A stretch of DNA of 35,155 bases from Clostridiales bacterium. GTDB taxonomy: Bacteria > Bacillota > Clostridia > Lachnospirales > Lachnospiraceae. Location: NCBI GenBank assembly GCA_012522735.1, contig JAAYJU010000142.1, forward strand, positions 1 to 35,155, in the 5' to 3' direction. Position numbers and translations under genes: made by a program. Below the pieces are notes generated by a model. It was not told the DNA's origin, did no database searches, and saw nothing but the letters and a program-made list of their open reading frames with translations. Positions 7,602 through 16,040 of the stretch are shown here, one piece after another. Position 1 is the stretch's first letter. The number at the start of each line of letters is the position of its first letter.

Positions 7602-7723
7602 GTATTATGCTGTGCCGTTTTTGTCTCGGGCACATGTCATAATATACTACAGAAATTAACCTTTGTCAATACCTCAAAATTAAATTGTCGTGTTTTTGAT
7701 TTTATATAAATTGTATAGTTAAT

Positions 7724-8491
7724 TTAACCAATTAGCACTGTTAGAACGTATTCGTTGTTCTGCAATGATTTACTCATTACGGCATCTGATTTTACCAGCT
7801 TTACGTCTATCCAGAGCTCTTCGGCAGCTATGAGCATATTGGCTAGCATTATTCCCATGTCTATATGTTTCAGCTTCTCCAAGGGCTTTGCGAACCAGGG
7901 ATTCTTCTTTACGAATACATGGATTCTATTCTTATATACTACGAAACGCCAAGGCTGGCTGTTATAGGCGGATGGGGCAAGACGGGCCGCATCTAGCATC
8001 TTGCGGACATCGGTGGATACCTCTTCTTTATATACCACAAGCTCTTTTTCAGGCGAACGCTTTGCAAGGAATGAATCCCTATAGAGAGGCTCCCTGGACT
8101 TTCCAAAGGCAAGTGCTATTACATAATCGAATTTCATAGTTTTTTTAAGGGGCCATCCAGGGCTTGCTGCACCCAGAAAGCAGGTTCCTAGTTCTTTGGT
8201 CTCGATATATAGGCTTAACTGCTGCATAAGATATCCGGCATTTAGAAGATAGTCGTCCTTCTTTTCGGATGATAGACTGATGTAATATGGAGCTTTAACT
8301 GCAAATGGACCATTAAATCCTTGCTTCTGCTCGATATTGCTTATAAGCTTGAACTCCACCTTTATGTCCTTTGTTAGCATGGGTAAGCTATTGGCAAATT
8401 TAAGAATGTCGTCTATAACCTCCCAGTTGATGGTTTCCTGATAGAAGCTTCTTATGCTTTTTCTGGAGAATATAATGTCAAACATGTTCAT
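7724..8491 (-). CDS. Nitroreductase-family protein (TM1586-like)
   Basis: A 255-residue FMN-dependent oxidoreductase of the nitroreductase superfamily. It opens with FDIIFSRKSIRSFYQETINW, the usual arginine/serine flavin-binding start, and its second half has MLDAARLAPSAYNSQPWRFV, the classic 'APSAxNxQPW' motif. The first motif is followed by a degenerate first half, which fits the TM1586-type group where two half-domains are fused. Conserved GIMLANM and EELW segments follow. It starts 16 bases after the AraC regulator gene with AGGTG as ribosome site, so the two are probably one operon. The substrate is unknown; such proteins reduce nitroaromatics, quinones or flavins. No metal-binding or membrane part is seen. 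Confidence 0.82.
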   Translation of the reverse strand: MNMFDIIFSRKSIRSFYQETINWEVIDDILKFANSLPMLTKDIKVEFKLISNIEQKQGFNGPFAVKAPYYISLSSEKKDDYLLNAGYLMQQLSLYIETKELGTCFLGAASPGWPLKKTMKFDYVIALAFGKSREPLYRDSFLAKRSPEKELVVYKEEVSTDVRKMLDAARLAPSAYNSQPWRFVVYKNRIHVFVKKNPWFAKPLEKLKHIDMGIMLANMLIAAEELWIDVKLVKSDAVMSKSLQNNEYVLTVLIG

Positions 8492-8507
8492 ATATCAGCA
8501 CCTCACT

Positions 8508-9377
8508 TTATTGGTTGGAAGCTCGTTTTTCTAGTTCCCTTTTTCTATAGTATAATGGTGAGATTCCATAATATTTTTTAAATAGCTTGCTAAAATGATA
8601 GACATCCTCATAGCCTACTTGATTTGCTATGCTCCTTATACTGCTGTCATCAGACTTAAGTAGGATATCACTTGCCCTTTCCAATCTTATCTTTATTAGA
8701 TAATTTATAGGTGATTCTCCGGTTTCTTCCTTAAATATCTTCGATATATATACAGGGCTTAGATACATATTATGTGCAATTTGTTCCAAAGATATCTTTT
8801 GGTTGTAGTTTTCATTTAGATAATTTATTATTTGCTTTACCGCATAATTCTTATTATATGATTCGAAGCTGCATTTTGACTGTTCATAATCATCAGCGCT
8901 TACGATTTCGCGCATTATGAGAAGAAGCATCTGCATAAGATGTGTTTTGAACATGAAATACTTACCCACATTGCAGCTTTCTTTTTCTGATATCATGGCA
9001 TAGCAATGCATCATTAATTCCTGCTTTAGCTCTGCATTTGTATGAATGATACAGGCTCCGTCCTTTGTCTCAATTGAATTTTGAGCCATGTTCTTAAAAT
9101 GAAAATTATTAAAGCCCGTGATAAATTCAATGGTAGGCTCATCCTTATTGCTTACTATATGAGTATGCATAACACCGGGATTACATATTACAAGATCTCC
9201 GGCTGACACATCATATTCTACACCGTCTACAAGGTATTTACCCTTGCCTGACAATATGTAGGCTAGCTCTGTATAATCATGGTCGTGATATACACCGTTC
9301 TTGGTCATCTTACATTTGGATACATAAAATACAGTCGGATTAAAATCATTATACGTCAAATCATAATCTATTACCAT
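8508..9377 (-). CDS. AraC-family transcriptional regulator with cupin sensor domain
   Basis: A 289-residue regulator. The start at 9377 is preferred because AGAGAGGTG stands just upstream; a longer frame to 9452 has no ribosome site. Residues about 10-95 form a cupin-type effector domain (HDHDYTELAYILSGKG, then GDLVICNPGVMHTH). Residues about 185-285 hold the two helix-turn-helix motifs, ISLEQIAHNMYLSPVYISKI and SSIRSIANQVGYEDVYHFSK, ending in GISPLYYRKR. The domain order matches sugar- or stress-responsive AraC proteins. It is divergent from the ABC exporter operon and co-directional with the nitroreductase, so it may control either. The ligand cannot be told. Confidence 0.88.
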   Translation of the reverse strand: MVIDYDLTYNDFNPTVFYVSKCKMTKNGVYHDHDYTELAYILSGKGKYLVDGVEYDVSAGDLVICNPGVMHTHIVSNKDEPTIEFITGFNNFHFKNMAQNSIETKDGACIIHTNAELKQELMMHCYAMISEKESCNVGKYFMFKTHLMQMLLLIMREIVSADDYEQSKCSFESYNKNYAVKQIINYLNENYNQKISLEQIAHNMYLSPVYISKIFKEETGESPINYLIKIRLERASDILLKSDDSSIRSIANQVGYEDVYHFSKLFKKYYGISPLYYRKRELEKRASNQ

Positions 9378-9510
9378 ATTCTTCACCTCTCTATGACTTA
9401 TAGGACAGGCCACCAACATAATTATAGCATTAGCCTTATAAATAAGAAACAATATTTTAGAACTATTTTATTAACCTATAGAAAATACATTTAATTTGTA
9501 ATTATCTACA

Positions 9511-9539
9511 TTTTATTATAGAATAATTAGGGATATAAT
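9511..9539 (+). promoter_or_regulatory. Possible promoter of the ABC exporter operon
   Basis: A perfect TATAAT at 9534-9539 lies 55 bases before the first ABC gene. The hexamer 17 bases upstream (TTTTAT) is a poor -35 box, which would fit a promoter needing an activator such as the divergent AraC protein. Confidence 0.35.
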
Positions 9540-9594
9540 TAAGGCTAGATTGTTCAGCTATTAATCTGACTTATTACCACCAAGGAGGAAGCAT

Positions 9595-11352
9595 ATGACA
9601 GCAATGCAATGGGTGTTTTCTTTTCTGAAGAAATACCGTAAACGACTCATATTTGCTATGTTTTTAGCCACCATAACCGCTGTGACGGCTATAATAAATC
9701 CACATATTTCAGGAACTGTGGTAGATGATGTAATCATGAATGGAAACCATAAGATACTACCTAAGCTAGTATTGATAATGGTATTATCTACCTTAATACG
9801 TACCACCATAAGATTCTGGTTCGTCATGATTTTTGAAACGACCTCACAGAAAATGCTTTTTACCATGAGAGATTATGTATATCGCAAGTTTATGAGGCAG
9901 GATTTTAACTTTTATAATACCAATCGTACAGGTGATTTGATGTCTAGGCAGACAGGTGATATGGAGGCCATAAGACATTTTGTCGCCTATGTTATATATT
10001 CAGTTTATGAAAATGTTCTGCTATTCGTAGTGGCACTTGTAATGATATTTATAGTCGAATACAGACTGGCTCTATGTATGATAGCAGTAATGCCCTTAAC
10101 CATTTATGTGACATATAAGCAGCTAATATCGGTTAAGCCTGCTTTTCATAATATCAGACAGCATTTCTCAAGTCTTAATACCTTTGTTCAGGAAAATGTC
10201 AGTGGAAACCGTGTTGTTAAGGCATTTGCTAAGGAAGACTATGAAATCGCCAAGTTTAACAGGGAAAATGATGGTTTTAGGGATGCGGAGCTTAATGCGT
10301 CAAGGATATGGATGAAGTATGTGCCAGTATTTGAATTCTTGGCCAATGCACTTACAGTTATTCTCTACCTTGTGGGAGGCATCATGGTTGTGACAGGCTC
10401 CATGTCTCTTGGTAAGCTTGTTCAAGTAAGTGGCTACCTATGGATGCTTAACCTCCCCCTTCGTCAGGCAGGATGGCTGGCCAACGACTATCAGAGATTT
10501 GTTACATCCGCGGAGAAGGTGTATTCCACAATCAGTATTGAACCCACTATTACAGATCCCGAGGATGCGATTGTAAGGGAACGATTTAAGGGAGATATAG
10601 AATTTTCTAAGGTAAGCTATAATATAGGAGAAGAGAGGATACTTAAGGATATTAGCTTTAAGGTTCATGCTGGACAGACTATAGGCATTATTGGTTCGAC
10701 TGGTTCCGGTAAGACTACGCTTATGAACCTTTTATGTAGGTTCTATGATGTTAGCTCCGGTGAGATTACACTGGATGGAATTAATGTAAAGAATATCGAG
10801 CTTTATTCTCTTCGTGATAATATCGGAATAGCCATGCAGGATGTATTCCTATTCTCCGATACTATTGAAGGTAATATTGCCTTCGGAAGGCCGGATTGTA
10901 GTATGGAGGAGGTAATAGCTGCCGCCAAGGTGGCAAATGCCCATGATTTTATACTTCAGATGCCCGAGGGCTATGATACCATAATTGGTGAGAGGGGTGT
11001 AGGTCTATCAGGAGGCCAAAAGCAAAGGATTTCTCTTGCCAGGGCCTTACTTAAGAACCCTTCGATTATAGTTCTGGATGATACAACATCTGCCGTAGAC
11101 ATGGAGACTGAGACGCTTATTCAGGAGGAACTTACTAAGACCATCGGAAAGCATACGGTATTTGTTATTGCCCATCGAATTTCATCCATAAAGGATGCGG
11201 ATCAAATTCTTGTAGTAGAGGATGGTAAGATTGTAGAATCCGGTAATCATGATAGCCTGCTGGCTAGGAAGGGCTATTATCACAGAGTATTTCATCACCA
11301 ATATGGTGATTTTGATCAATACACAATACTACAAAAGGAAATGGGGGTATAG
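9595..11352 (+). CDS. ABC exporter half-transporter with degenerate nucleotide site
   Basis: A 585-residue type I ABC exporter half with six membrane segments in residues about 15-300 and a C-terminal ATPase domain. Walker A is GSTGSGKTT (Lys 373) and the signature is LSGGQKQR. In Walker B, Asp 496 replaces the catalytic glutamate (VLDDTTSAVD). That substitution marks the degenerate-site subunit of heterodimeric exporters such as BmrC or TM287. The partner gene follows after 2 bases and carries the complementary deviations, so the two form one transporter. AAGGAGG precedes the ATG. Known relatives export drugs and other hydrophobic compounds; the substrate here is unknown. The AraC gene is divergent. 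Confidence 0.9.
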   Translation: MTAMQWVFSFLKKYRKRLIFAMFLATITAVTAIINPHISGTVVDDVIMNGNHKILPKLVLIMVLSTLIRTTIRFWFVMIFETTSQKMLFTMRDYVYRKFMRQDFNFYNTNRTGDLMSRQTGDMEAIRHFVAYVIYSVYENVLLFVVALVMIFIVEYRLALCMIAVMPLTIYVTYKQLISVKPAFHNIRQHFSSLNTFVQENVSGNRVVKAFAKEDYEIAKFNRENDGFRDAELNASRIWMKYVPVFEFLANALTVILYLVGGIMVVTGSMSLGKLVQVSGYLWMLNLPLRQAGWLANDYQRFVTSAEKVYSTISIEPTITDPEDAIVRERFKGDIEFSKVSYNIGEERILKDISFKVHAGQTIGIIGSTGSGKTTLMNLLCRFYDVSSGEITLDGINVKNIELYSLRDNIGIAMQDVFLFSDTIEGNIAFGRPDCSMEEVIAAAKVANAHDFILQMPEGYDTIIGERGVGLSGGQKQRISLARALLKNPSIIVLDDTTSAVDMETETLIQEELTKTIGKHTVFVIAHRISSIKDADQILVVEDGKIVESGNHDSLLARKGYYHRVFHHQYGDFDQYTILQKEMGV

Positions 11353-11354
11353 AC

Positions 11355-13139
11355 TTGGCTAGGAATAAATACGACATCGACGAGACCTTACAGACAGAGT
11401 TTAATATCTCCCATATAAGAAGACTGGCTAGATATATTAAGCCCTATCGAAAGGATATGGCTATGGTTATAATACTTATGACTCTAGCCTCGGCTCTAGG
11501 GATGCTTACTCCCAGAATATTAATGGATATTCTGGATGTATACATACCTAATGGTGATATTAAAGGTATTGTATTTATAAGTCTGGTTTTATTGGTGATT
11601 TGTCTTATTATATCCGTGATACTTCGAATGAAGATATCGGTAACCTCAAGACTGGGACAGAATATGATTCACACAATCAGAAGTGATATCTTTGAGCATC
11701 TTCAGGAGCTGCCATTTTCATATTATGATGACAAGCCCCATGGGAAGATTCAAGTGAGGGTTGTTAACTATGTTAATTCCCTAAGCGACCTTCTTTCAAA
11801 TGGTATCGTAAATACTATAACAGACCTCTTTAGCCTTATTTTTATCGTAGCCTTTATGCTATCCATAAATGTTAAGCTTAGCATTATATGCTTAATGGGA
11901 CTTCCCTTACTTATGATACTGGTATTTATAATAAAGAAGAAACAGAGGGTAGCTTGGCAAAGGCTCTCTAACAAATCCTCCAATCTAAATGCCTATATTG
12001 CCGAGAGTATAAGTGGCATAAGAGTAACTCAGAGCTTTACAAGAGAGAAGGAGAATATACGGATATTCAATGATCTAAGCGGGGAATATAAGAGTTCATG
12101 GATGAAGGCGGTAACCCTAAATTTCCTACTCTGGCCTGCTATCAATAATATTTCCACATGGACCACCGCAGCCGTATATGTTATAGGGATTGCTTGGCTA
12201 AATCAAGGAATGGCAGGGATAAGTGTAGGTGTACTTGCTGCCATGTCCGGTTATATCGGGAGGTTCTGGCAACCGGTAAATACTCTGGCAGGCTTTTATA
12301 ATTCACTGCTTACAGCTATATCATATATGGAGAGAATATTTGAAACCATAGATGAGCCGGTCCTAGTTAAGGATAAGGAGGATGCCTATGATATGCCCCC
12401 GATTATAGGTGCTGTGGAATTTAAGGATGTGTCCTTTAGCTATGAGGACGGTATTCCGATTCTTAATAATATTAGCTTTAAGGTTAAGCCTGGGGATACG
12501 ATAGCGATAGTAGGACCCACCGGGGCAGGCAAGACCACAATAATCAATCTAATCAGCCGCTTCTACAACCTTGATTCTGGTGTGATTACTATAGATGATG
12601 TTGATATCAGTGATGTAACTATAAAATCACTTAGAACCCAGATGGGTGTCATGCTACAGGATAGCTTTATCTTCTCTGGAACCATTATGGATAATATCCG
12701 CTACGGTAATATGGAGGCTGAAGATGAGAAGGTAATAGAAGCCGCAAAGACCGTTCGGGCCCACGATTTTATCGAAGGACTGGAGAATGGCTATGATACT
12801 GAGGTAAATGAACGTGGAACCAGGCTATCTGTTGGCCAAAGACAGCTTATCAGCTTTGCTAGGGCCTTGCTTGCAGATCCCAAGATACTTATACTAGATG
12901 AGGCAACATCTAGCATAGACACAGAGACAGAGATCCTACTTCAAGAGGGCTTAAAGAGACTCCTAAAGGATAGGACATCCTTTATAATAGCCCATCGCCT
13001 ATCTACTATAAAAAATGCAACCTGCATCCTATATGTGGATGAGGGTAGCATCATCGAGATGGGAACACACGATGAGCTCATAGAGAAAAAAGGCCTCTAT
13101 CACGAGCTTTATCAGTCCCAGTATCAATTTTTGGCTTAA
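11355..13139 (+). CDS. ABC exporter half-transporter, catalytic partner
   Basis: A 594-residue ABC exporter half. The start is a TTG two bases after the stop of the partner gene, with GGGGG just upstream, pointing to translational coupling. Six membrane segments fill residues about 35-320. Walker A is GPTGAGKTT (Lys 393), and Walker B ends ILDEATSS with the catalytic Glu 516. The signature is LSVGQ instead of LSGGQ. In heterodimeric exporters (BmrD, TM288 type) this altered signature faces the degenerate Walker site of the partner, exactly as expected here. Its stop codon lies within an inverted repeat element. The assignment as a heterodimer is strong; the substrate is unknown. Confidence 0.9.
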   Translation: MARNKYDIDETLQTEFNISHIRRLARYIKPYRKDMAMVIILMTLASALGMLTPRILMDILDVYIPNGDIKGIVFISLVLLVICLIISVILRMKISVTSRLGQNMIHTIRSDIFEHLQELPFSYYDDKPHGKIQVRVVNYVNSLSDLLSNGIVNTITDLFSLIFIVAFMLSINVKLSIICLMGLPLLMILVFIIKKKQRVAWQRLSNKSSNLNAYIAESISGIRVTQSFTREKENIRIFNDLSGEYKSSWMKAVTLNFLLWPAINNISTWTTAAVYVIGIAWLNQGMAGISVGVLAAMSGYIGRFWQPVNTLAGFYNSLLTAISYMERIFETIDEPVLVKDKEDAYDMPPIIGAVEFKDVSFSYEDGIPILNNISFKVKPGDTIAIVGPTGAGKTTIINLISRFYNLDSGVITIDDVDISDVTIKSLRTQMGVMLQDSFIFSGTIMDNIRYGNMEAEDEKVIEAAKTVRAHDFIEGLENGYDTEVNERGTRLSVGQRQLISFARALLADPKILILDEATSSIDTETEILLQEGLKRLLKDRTSFIIAHRLSTIKNATCILYVDEGSIIEMGTHDELIEKKGLYHELYQSQYQFLA

Positions 13140-13204
13140 TGGTGTCAGGCACCATTACAAAATTGTTACATGGTGTTAATATAATCGTAATGGTGCCTGA
13201 CACC
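13137..13204. repeat. Short inverted-repeat element, copy I
   Basis: GGTGTCAGGCACCATTAC at 13141-13158 is the exact inverse of GTAATGGTGCCTGACACC at 13187-13204, an 18-bp perfect dyad around a 28-base centre. The centre (GTGTTAATATAATCG) resembles that of copy II at 15952. The right arm is followed by a run of A, not T, so a plain terminator is unlikely. It touches the stop codon of the ABC gene. Confidence 0.7.
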
Positions 13205-13305
13205 AAAAAAACAGTTGGAAGTCTGACACAATTATGCTATGATAATAAAGGTACCAGATACAGAATGTACAAGATTCGTAGTATAGCATAGTTGGAGTGA
13301 TATAA

Positions 13306-13767
13306 ATGAAGAAAAAGATAATGTTAATAATAATCACAGGAGCAGTCCTACTATTTGTTGCTTGTAAAGGAAATGACCAGGAGACGAATTTTATACAGCC
13401 ACCTGTAGAATTTACAGAAGATGATGATATAGTAATACCGGATGATCCTATAGATGATTTTGAGGAACCAACCGATAATCCCGATGATACAGAGGATGAG
13501 CCTGTATATGTAGGTGAGACCACTACAAAATACGTTAAGCTTCGCTCATATGGAGCTATATTAAATGTAAGATCGACACCCAGCACAGAGGGGGATAATG
13601 TAGTCGGATTTCTGGTGCATACAGAGCCTATTGAGGTTATCTCTATAGATGGTGATTGGGCTAAGTTTCTGTATCAGGATGAGGTTAGGTATGTAAGCGC
13701 TGAATTTCTGGTGGATACGGTACCGCCATATGTATCTCCTCCGACTCAGACATTACCAGCAAACTAA
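13306..13767 (+). CDS. SH3-domain lipoprotein
   Basis: A 153-residue exported protein. Residues 1-20 form a lipoprotein signal (KKKIMLIIITG, ending FVAC, with Cys 20 as likely lipidation site). Residues about 25-68 are a very acidic, proline-containing linker. Residues about 74-143 form a bacterial SH3 domain, with LNVRSTPSTEGDNVVGF and GDWAKFLYQDEVRYVSAEFL as its recognisable strands. Such domains bind cell-wall peptides or other proteins. The ATG follows GGAGTG by 8 bases. It is a single gene between the exporter operon and the convergent LysR gene. The role, probably at the membrane-wall interface, is inferred from the domain alone. Confidence 0.82.
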   Translation: MKKKIMLIIITGAVLLFVACKGNDQETNFIQPPVEFTEDDDIVIPDDPIDDFEEPTDNPDDTEDEPVYVGETTTKYVKLRSYGAILNVRSTPSTEGDNVVGFLVHTEPIEVISIDGDWAKFLYQDEVRYVSAEFLVDTVPPYVSPPTQTLPAN

Positions 13768-13810
13768 TATTATTGAGTTAATGCAATATAAGTATATTAC
13801 TATATATTAA

Positions 13811-14689
13811 TTAACTTACAAATTCAATAAGTTTAGTCATAGAATCTGAGAGATAGGCAGCTTTATTATAGCAAAAGCCAATCTCTCTTTTATTAATCGG
13901 TTTTTTGAGGGGGATTTGAATAAGCTTGCCCTTTTCTAATTCCTCGCTAACAAATTCCTTAATTACACAGCCCACACCCAATCCTGTCTTTGCAAATTCA
14001 ATCAGAAGATCCATGCTAGAGACCTCAAGAACATGTTGTGGACGGATATTGTTATCATTGAAATATTCTTCTACATACATTCTAGATATATTCTCTTCAT
14101 CAAGGAGCATTATATTGGCTGTAGCAAATATATCCTTATCCCTTTCTCTTAGGCGAAGGTTATCAATATATTCATTTGTTGATACAAAGATATCCTCGAT
14201 TTCATATAGTGGTATGAATTCATGTATTTTCTGGTTAGAGGGCTTTGCGACTAGGCCTATGTCTAGGGTATTATTTTCAAGTTGCTTTAGGGTATGAACA
14301 GTGGACTGACTCTCAATGGTTATTTTAATGTGAGGATATTCCTTTAGGAAACGATTAAGGTATGGTAAAAGAACATATTTGCATAGGGTAGAGCTTACGC
14401 CGATTCTAAGGTGCCCCACTCCAAGCTCCTTCATATGAGTAAGACGCTCTTCTCCTTGCTTAAGTATATCAAAAGCCTGCTTGGTATATTGATATAGAAG
14501 CTGTCCCTCCTCAGTAAGCTTTACTCCCCGGGAATTTCTTATGAATAGGGTCAGGTTTATGCTTTCTTCGAGGCTTGTGATTGATTTGCTGACAGCAGGC
14601 TGGCTCACATACAAAAGCCTGGCAGCCTGTGAGATATTTCCCGTCTCTGCCACACAGTTAAAGATATGATATAAGGATAAATTATTCAT
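13811..14689 (-). CDS. LysR-family transcriptional regulator, probable leu regulator
   Basis: A 292-residue LysR-type regulator. The start at 14689 is chosen because AAGGGAG lies just upstream; an 85-residue extension to 14944 would run into leuB and has no ribosome site. The winged helix-turn-helix is at residues 1-60 (NISQAARLLYVSQPAVSKSI, then SLEESINLTLFIRNSRGVKL). The rest is the two-lobed effector domain (LRIGVSSTLCKYVLLPYL, then TGLGVGCVIKEFV). It is divergent from leuB across 172 bases, the classic layout of a LysR regulator and its target. I infer control of leuBCD, with a pathway intermediate as likely inducer. Confidence 0.87.
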   Translation of the reverse strand: MNNLSLYHIFNCVAETGNISQAARLLYVSQPAVSKSITSLEESINLTLFIRNSRGVKLTEEGQLLYQYTKQAFDILKQGEERLTHMKELGVGHLRIGVSSTLCKYVLLPYLNRFLKEYPHIKITIESQSTVHTLKQLENNTLDIGLVAKPSNQKIHEFIPLYEIEDIFVSTNEYIDNLRLRERDKDIFATANIMLLDEENISRMYVEEYFNDNNIRPQHVLEVSSMDLLIEFAKTGLGVGCVIKEFVSEELEKGKLIQIPLKKPINKREIGFCYNKAAYLSDSMTKLIEFVS

Positions 14690-14762
14690 TGAGACTCCCT
14701 TCCGTAATAAATGAAATACTTTGATTAATTTACATAATGTCATTCGTTCATATTGATATAAC

Positions 14763-14803
14763 CATAGATTATGATAGACATTCGCAATATGTATTTCTAT
14801 TAT
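14763..14803 (+). promoter_or_regulatory. Candidate leuB promoter with upstream dyad
   Basis: TAGACA at 14775-14780, a 17-base spacer and TATTAT at 14798-14803 form a reasonable promoter, 58 bases before leuB. A small dyad, CATA-GAT-TATG at 14763-14773, ends directly before the -35 box, where a LysR activator would bind. Both are inferred from sequence only. Confidence 0.42.
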
Positions 14804-14861
14804 ATCAGTATATATGATAAAATAACAATAGAAAATGCATTTATATAGGAGGATATCTTTC

Positions 14862-15947
14862 ATGAATTTCAATATTGCGGTTATTCCCGGCGATGGTATC
14901 GGACCGGAGATTATTAGAGAGGCAAGAAAGGTTCTTGATGCCATAGGAGTACAATACAGTCATAGCTTTAGCTATACCGAGGTGCTTATGGGCGGTGTAT
15001 CAATCGATGCGACGGGGGTGCCACTTACTGAGGAAGCCCTATTAACTGCAAAGAATAGCGACTCTGTTCTTCTTGGCGCTGTGGGGGGAGATGTGGGTAA
15101 GTCTAGTTGGTACGATGTAGCCCCTAATCTTAGGCCGGAGGCAGGGCTTCTTGCCATCCGAAAAGGTCTTAATCTATTCGCTAATATCAGACCAGCAATC
15201 CTATTTAGTGAATTAAAGAGTGCTTGTCCCCTTAGAGAGGATATTATAGGGGATGGCTTTGATTTTGTGGTTATGCGAGAATTAACAGGGGGATTATATT
15301 TTGGAGATAGATGGACTAAGGAAGTGGACGGCCTAAGAACGGCAACCGATACCCTAGTCTATAATGAGCAGGAGATAGCCAGAATAGCTAGGCAGGCATT
15401 TGAAATTGCAAGAAAGAGAAGAAAGAAGGTCTGTAGCGTAGATAAAGCAAATGTGCTGGATTCCTCCAGGCTTTGGAGGCAGGTTACTAAGGAAGTCTCT
15501 ATGGAATATCCAGATGTGGAGCTTACGGATATGTTGGTTGATAATTGTGCCATGCAGCTTGTAAAGGATCCCAAGCAATTTGATGTCATCCTTACTGAGA
15601 ACATGTTCGGAGATATACTCTCTGATGAAGCCAGTATGGTTACAGGCTCAATCGGAATGCTGGCTAGTGCAAGCCTTGGGGACACCAAGCTAGGCTTATA
15701 TGAGCCAAGCCATGGGTCTGCTCCTGATATTGCGGGTCAGAACAAGGCTAATCCCATAGCAACCATTCTTTCGGCTGCTATGATGCTAAGGTATTCATTT
15801 GATCTTGATGCGGAAGCCAACAAGGTGGAGGCAGCCGTAAAGGAAGTCCTTAAGAAGGGCTATAGAACAATCGATATTATGTCACCAGGAAAAACCCTTG
15901 TTGGATGCGATAAGATGGGTGACCTGATAGCAGGTGAAATTATGTAA
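14862..15947 (+). CDS. leuB: 3-isopropylmalate dehydrogenase
   Basis: A 361-residue NAD-dependent decarboxylating dehydrogenase that turns (2R,3S)-3-isopropylmalate into 2-oxoisocaproate, the penultimate part of leucine synthesis. It opens with FNIAVIPGDGIGPEI, has the substrate-binding RKGLNLFANIRPA and MRELTGGLYFG, the metal-binding TDMLVDNCAMQL, and the NAD-loop EPSHGSAPDIAGQNKANPIA. The GSAPDIAG loop is typical of LeuB rather than isocitrate dehydrogenase. The start at 14862 follows AGGAGG by 9 bases; an upstream ATG at 14835 lacks one. The length equals the family norm. leuC follows after a 94-base gap containing repeat copy II, so the operon order is leuB-leuC-leuD, without leuA. Confidence 0.96.
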   Translation: MNFNIAVIPGDGIGPEIIREARKVLDAIGVQYSHSFSYTEVLMGGVSIDATGVPLTEEALLTAKNSDSVLLGAVGGDVGKSSWYDVAPNLRPEAGLLAIRKGLNLFANIRPAILFSELKSACPLREDIIGDGFDFVVMRELTGGLYFGDRWTKEVDGLRTATDTLVYNEQEIARIARQAFEIARKRRKKVCSVDKANVLDSSRLWRQVTKEVSMEYPDVELTDMLVDNCAMQLVKDPKQFDVILTENMFGDILSDEASMVTGSIGMLASASLGDTKLGLYEPSHGSAPDIAGQNKANPIATILSAAMMLRYSFDLDAEANKVEAAVKEVLKKGYRTIDIMSPGKTLVGCDKMGDLIAGEIM

Positions 15948-15951
15948 TAAA

Positions 15952-16026
15952 TTTGTAATGGTGCCTGACACCATTAAGAATATGTTAACACATGTAATAT
16001 TTTTGTAATGGTGCCTGACACCATTA
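15952..16026. repeat. Short repeat element, copy II
   Basis: TAATGGTGCCTGACACCATTA occurs twice in the same orientation, at 15956-15976 and 16006-16026, exactly 50 bases apart, and each is preceded by TTTG. The 29-base centre (ATGTAATATTTTTG at its end) resembles the centre of copy I at 13137. The right arm ends just before the GGGAGG ribosome site of leuC. In copy I the left arm is inverted instead. Confidence 0.7.
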
Positions 16027-16040
16027 AGGGAGGTAGTATG

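Noticed and set aside
7503-7709. Plus-strand ORF of 68 residues containing RRDSNSRPSPWQGDALPLSH
   Set aside because: This is the antisense translation of the tRNA-Gly gene, a well-known false ORF; it also has no ribosome site.
13141-13204. Dyad as a rho-independent terminator for the ABC operon
   Set aside because: The stem is strong, but neither strand has a T-run after it; the similarity to the element at 15952 explains it better.
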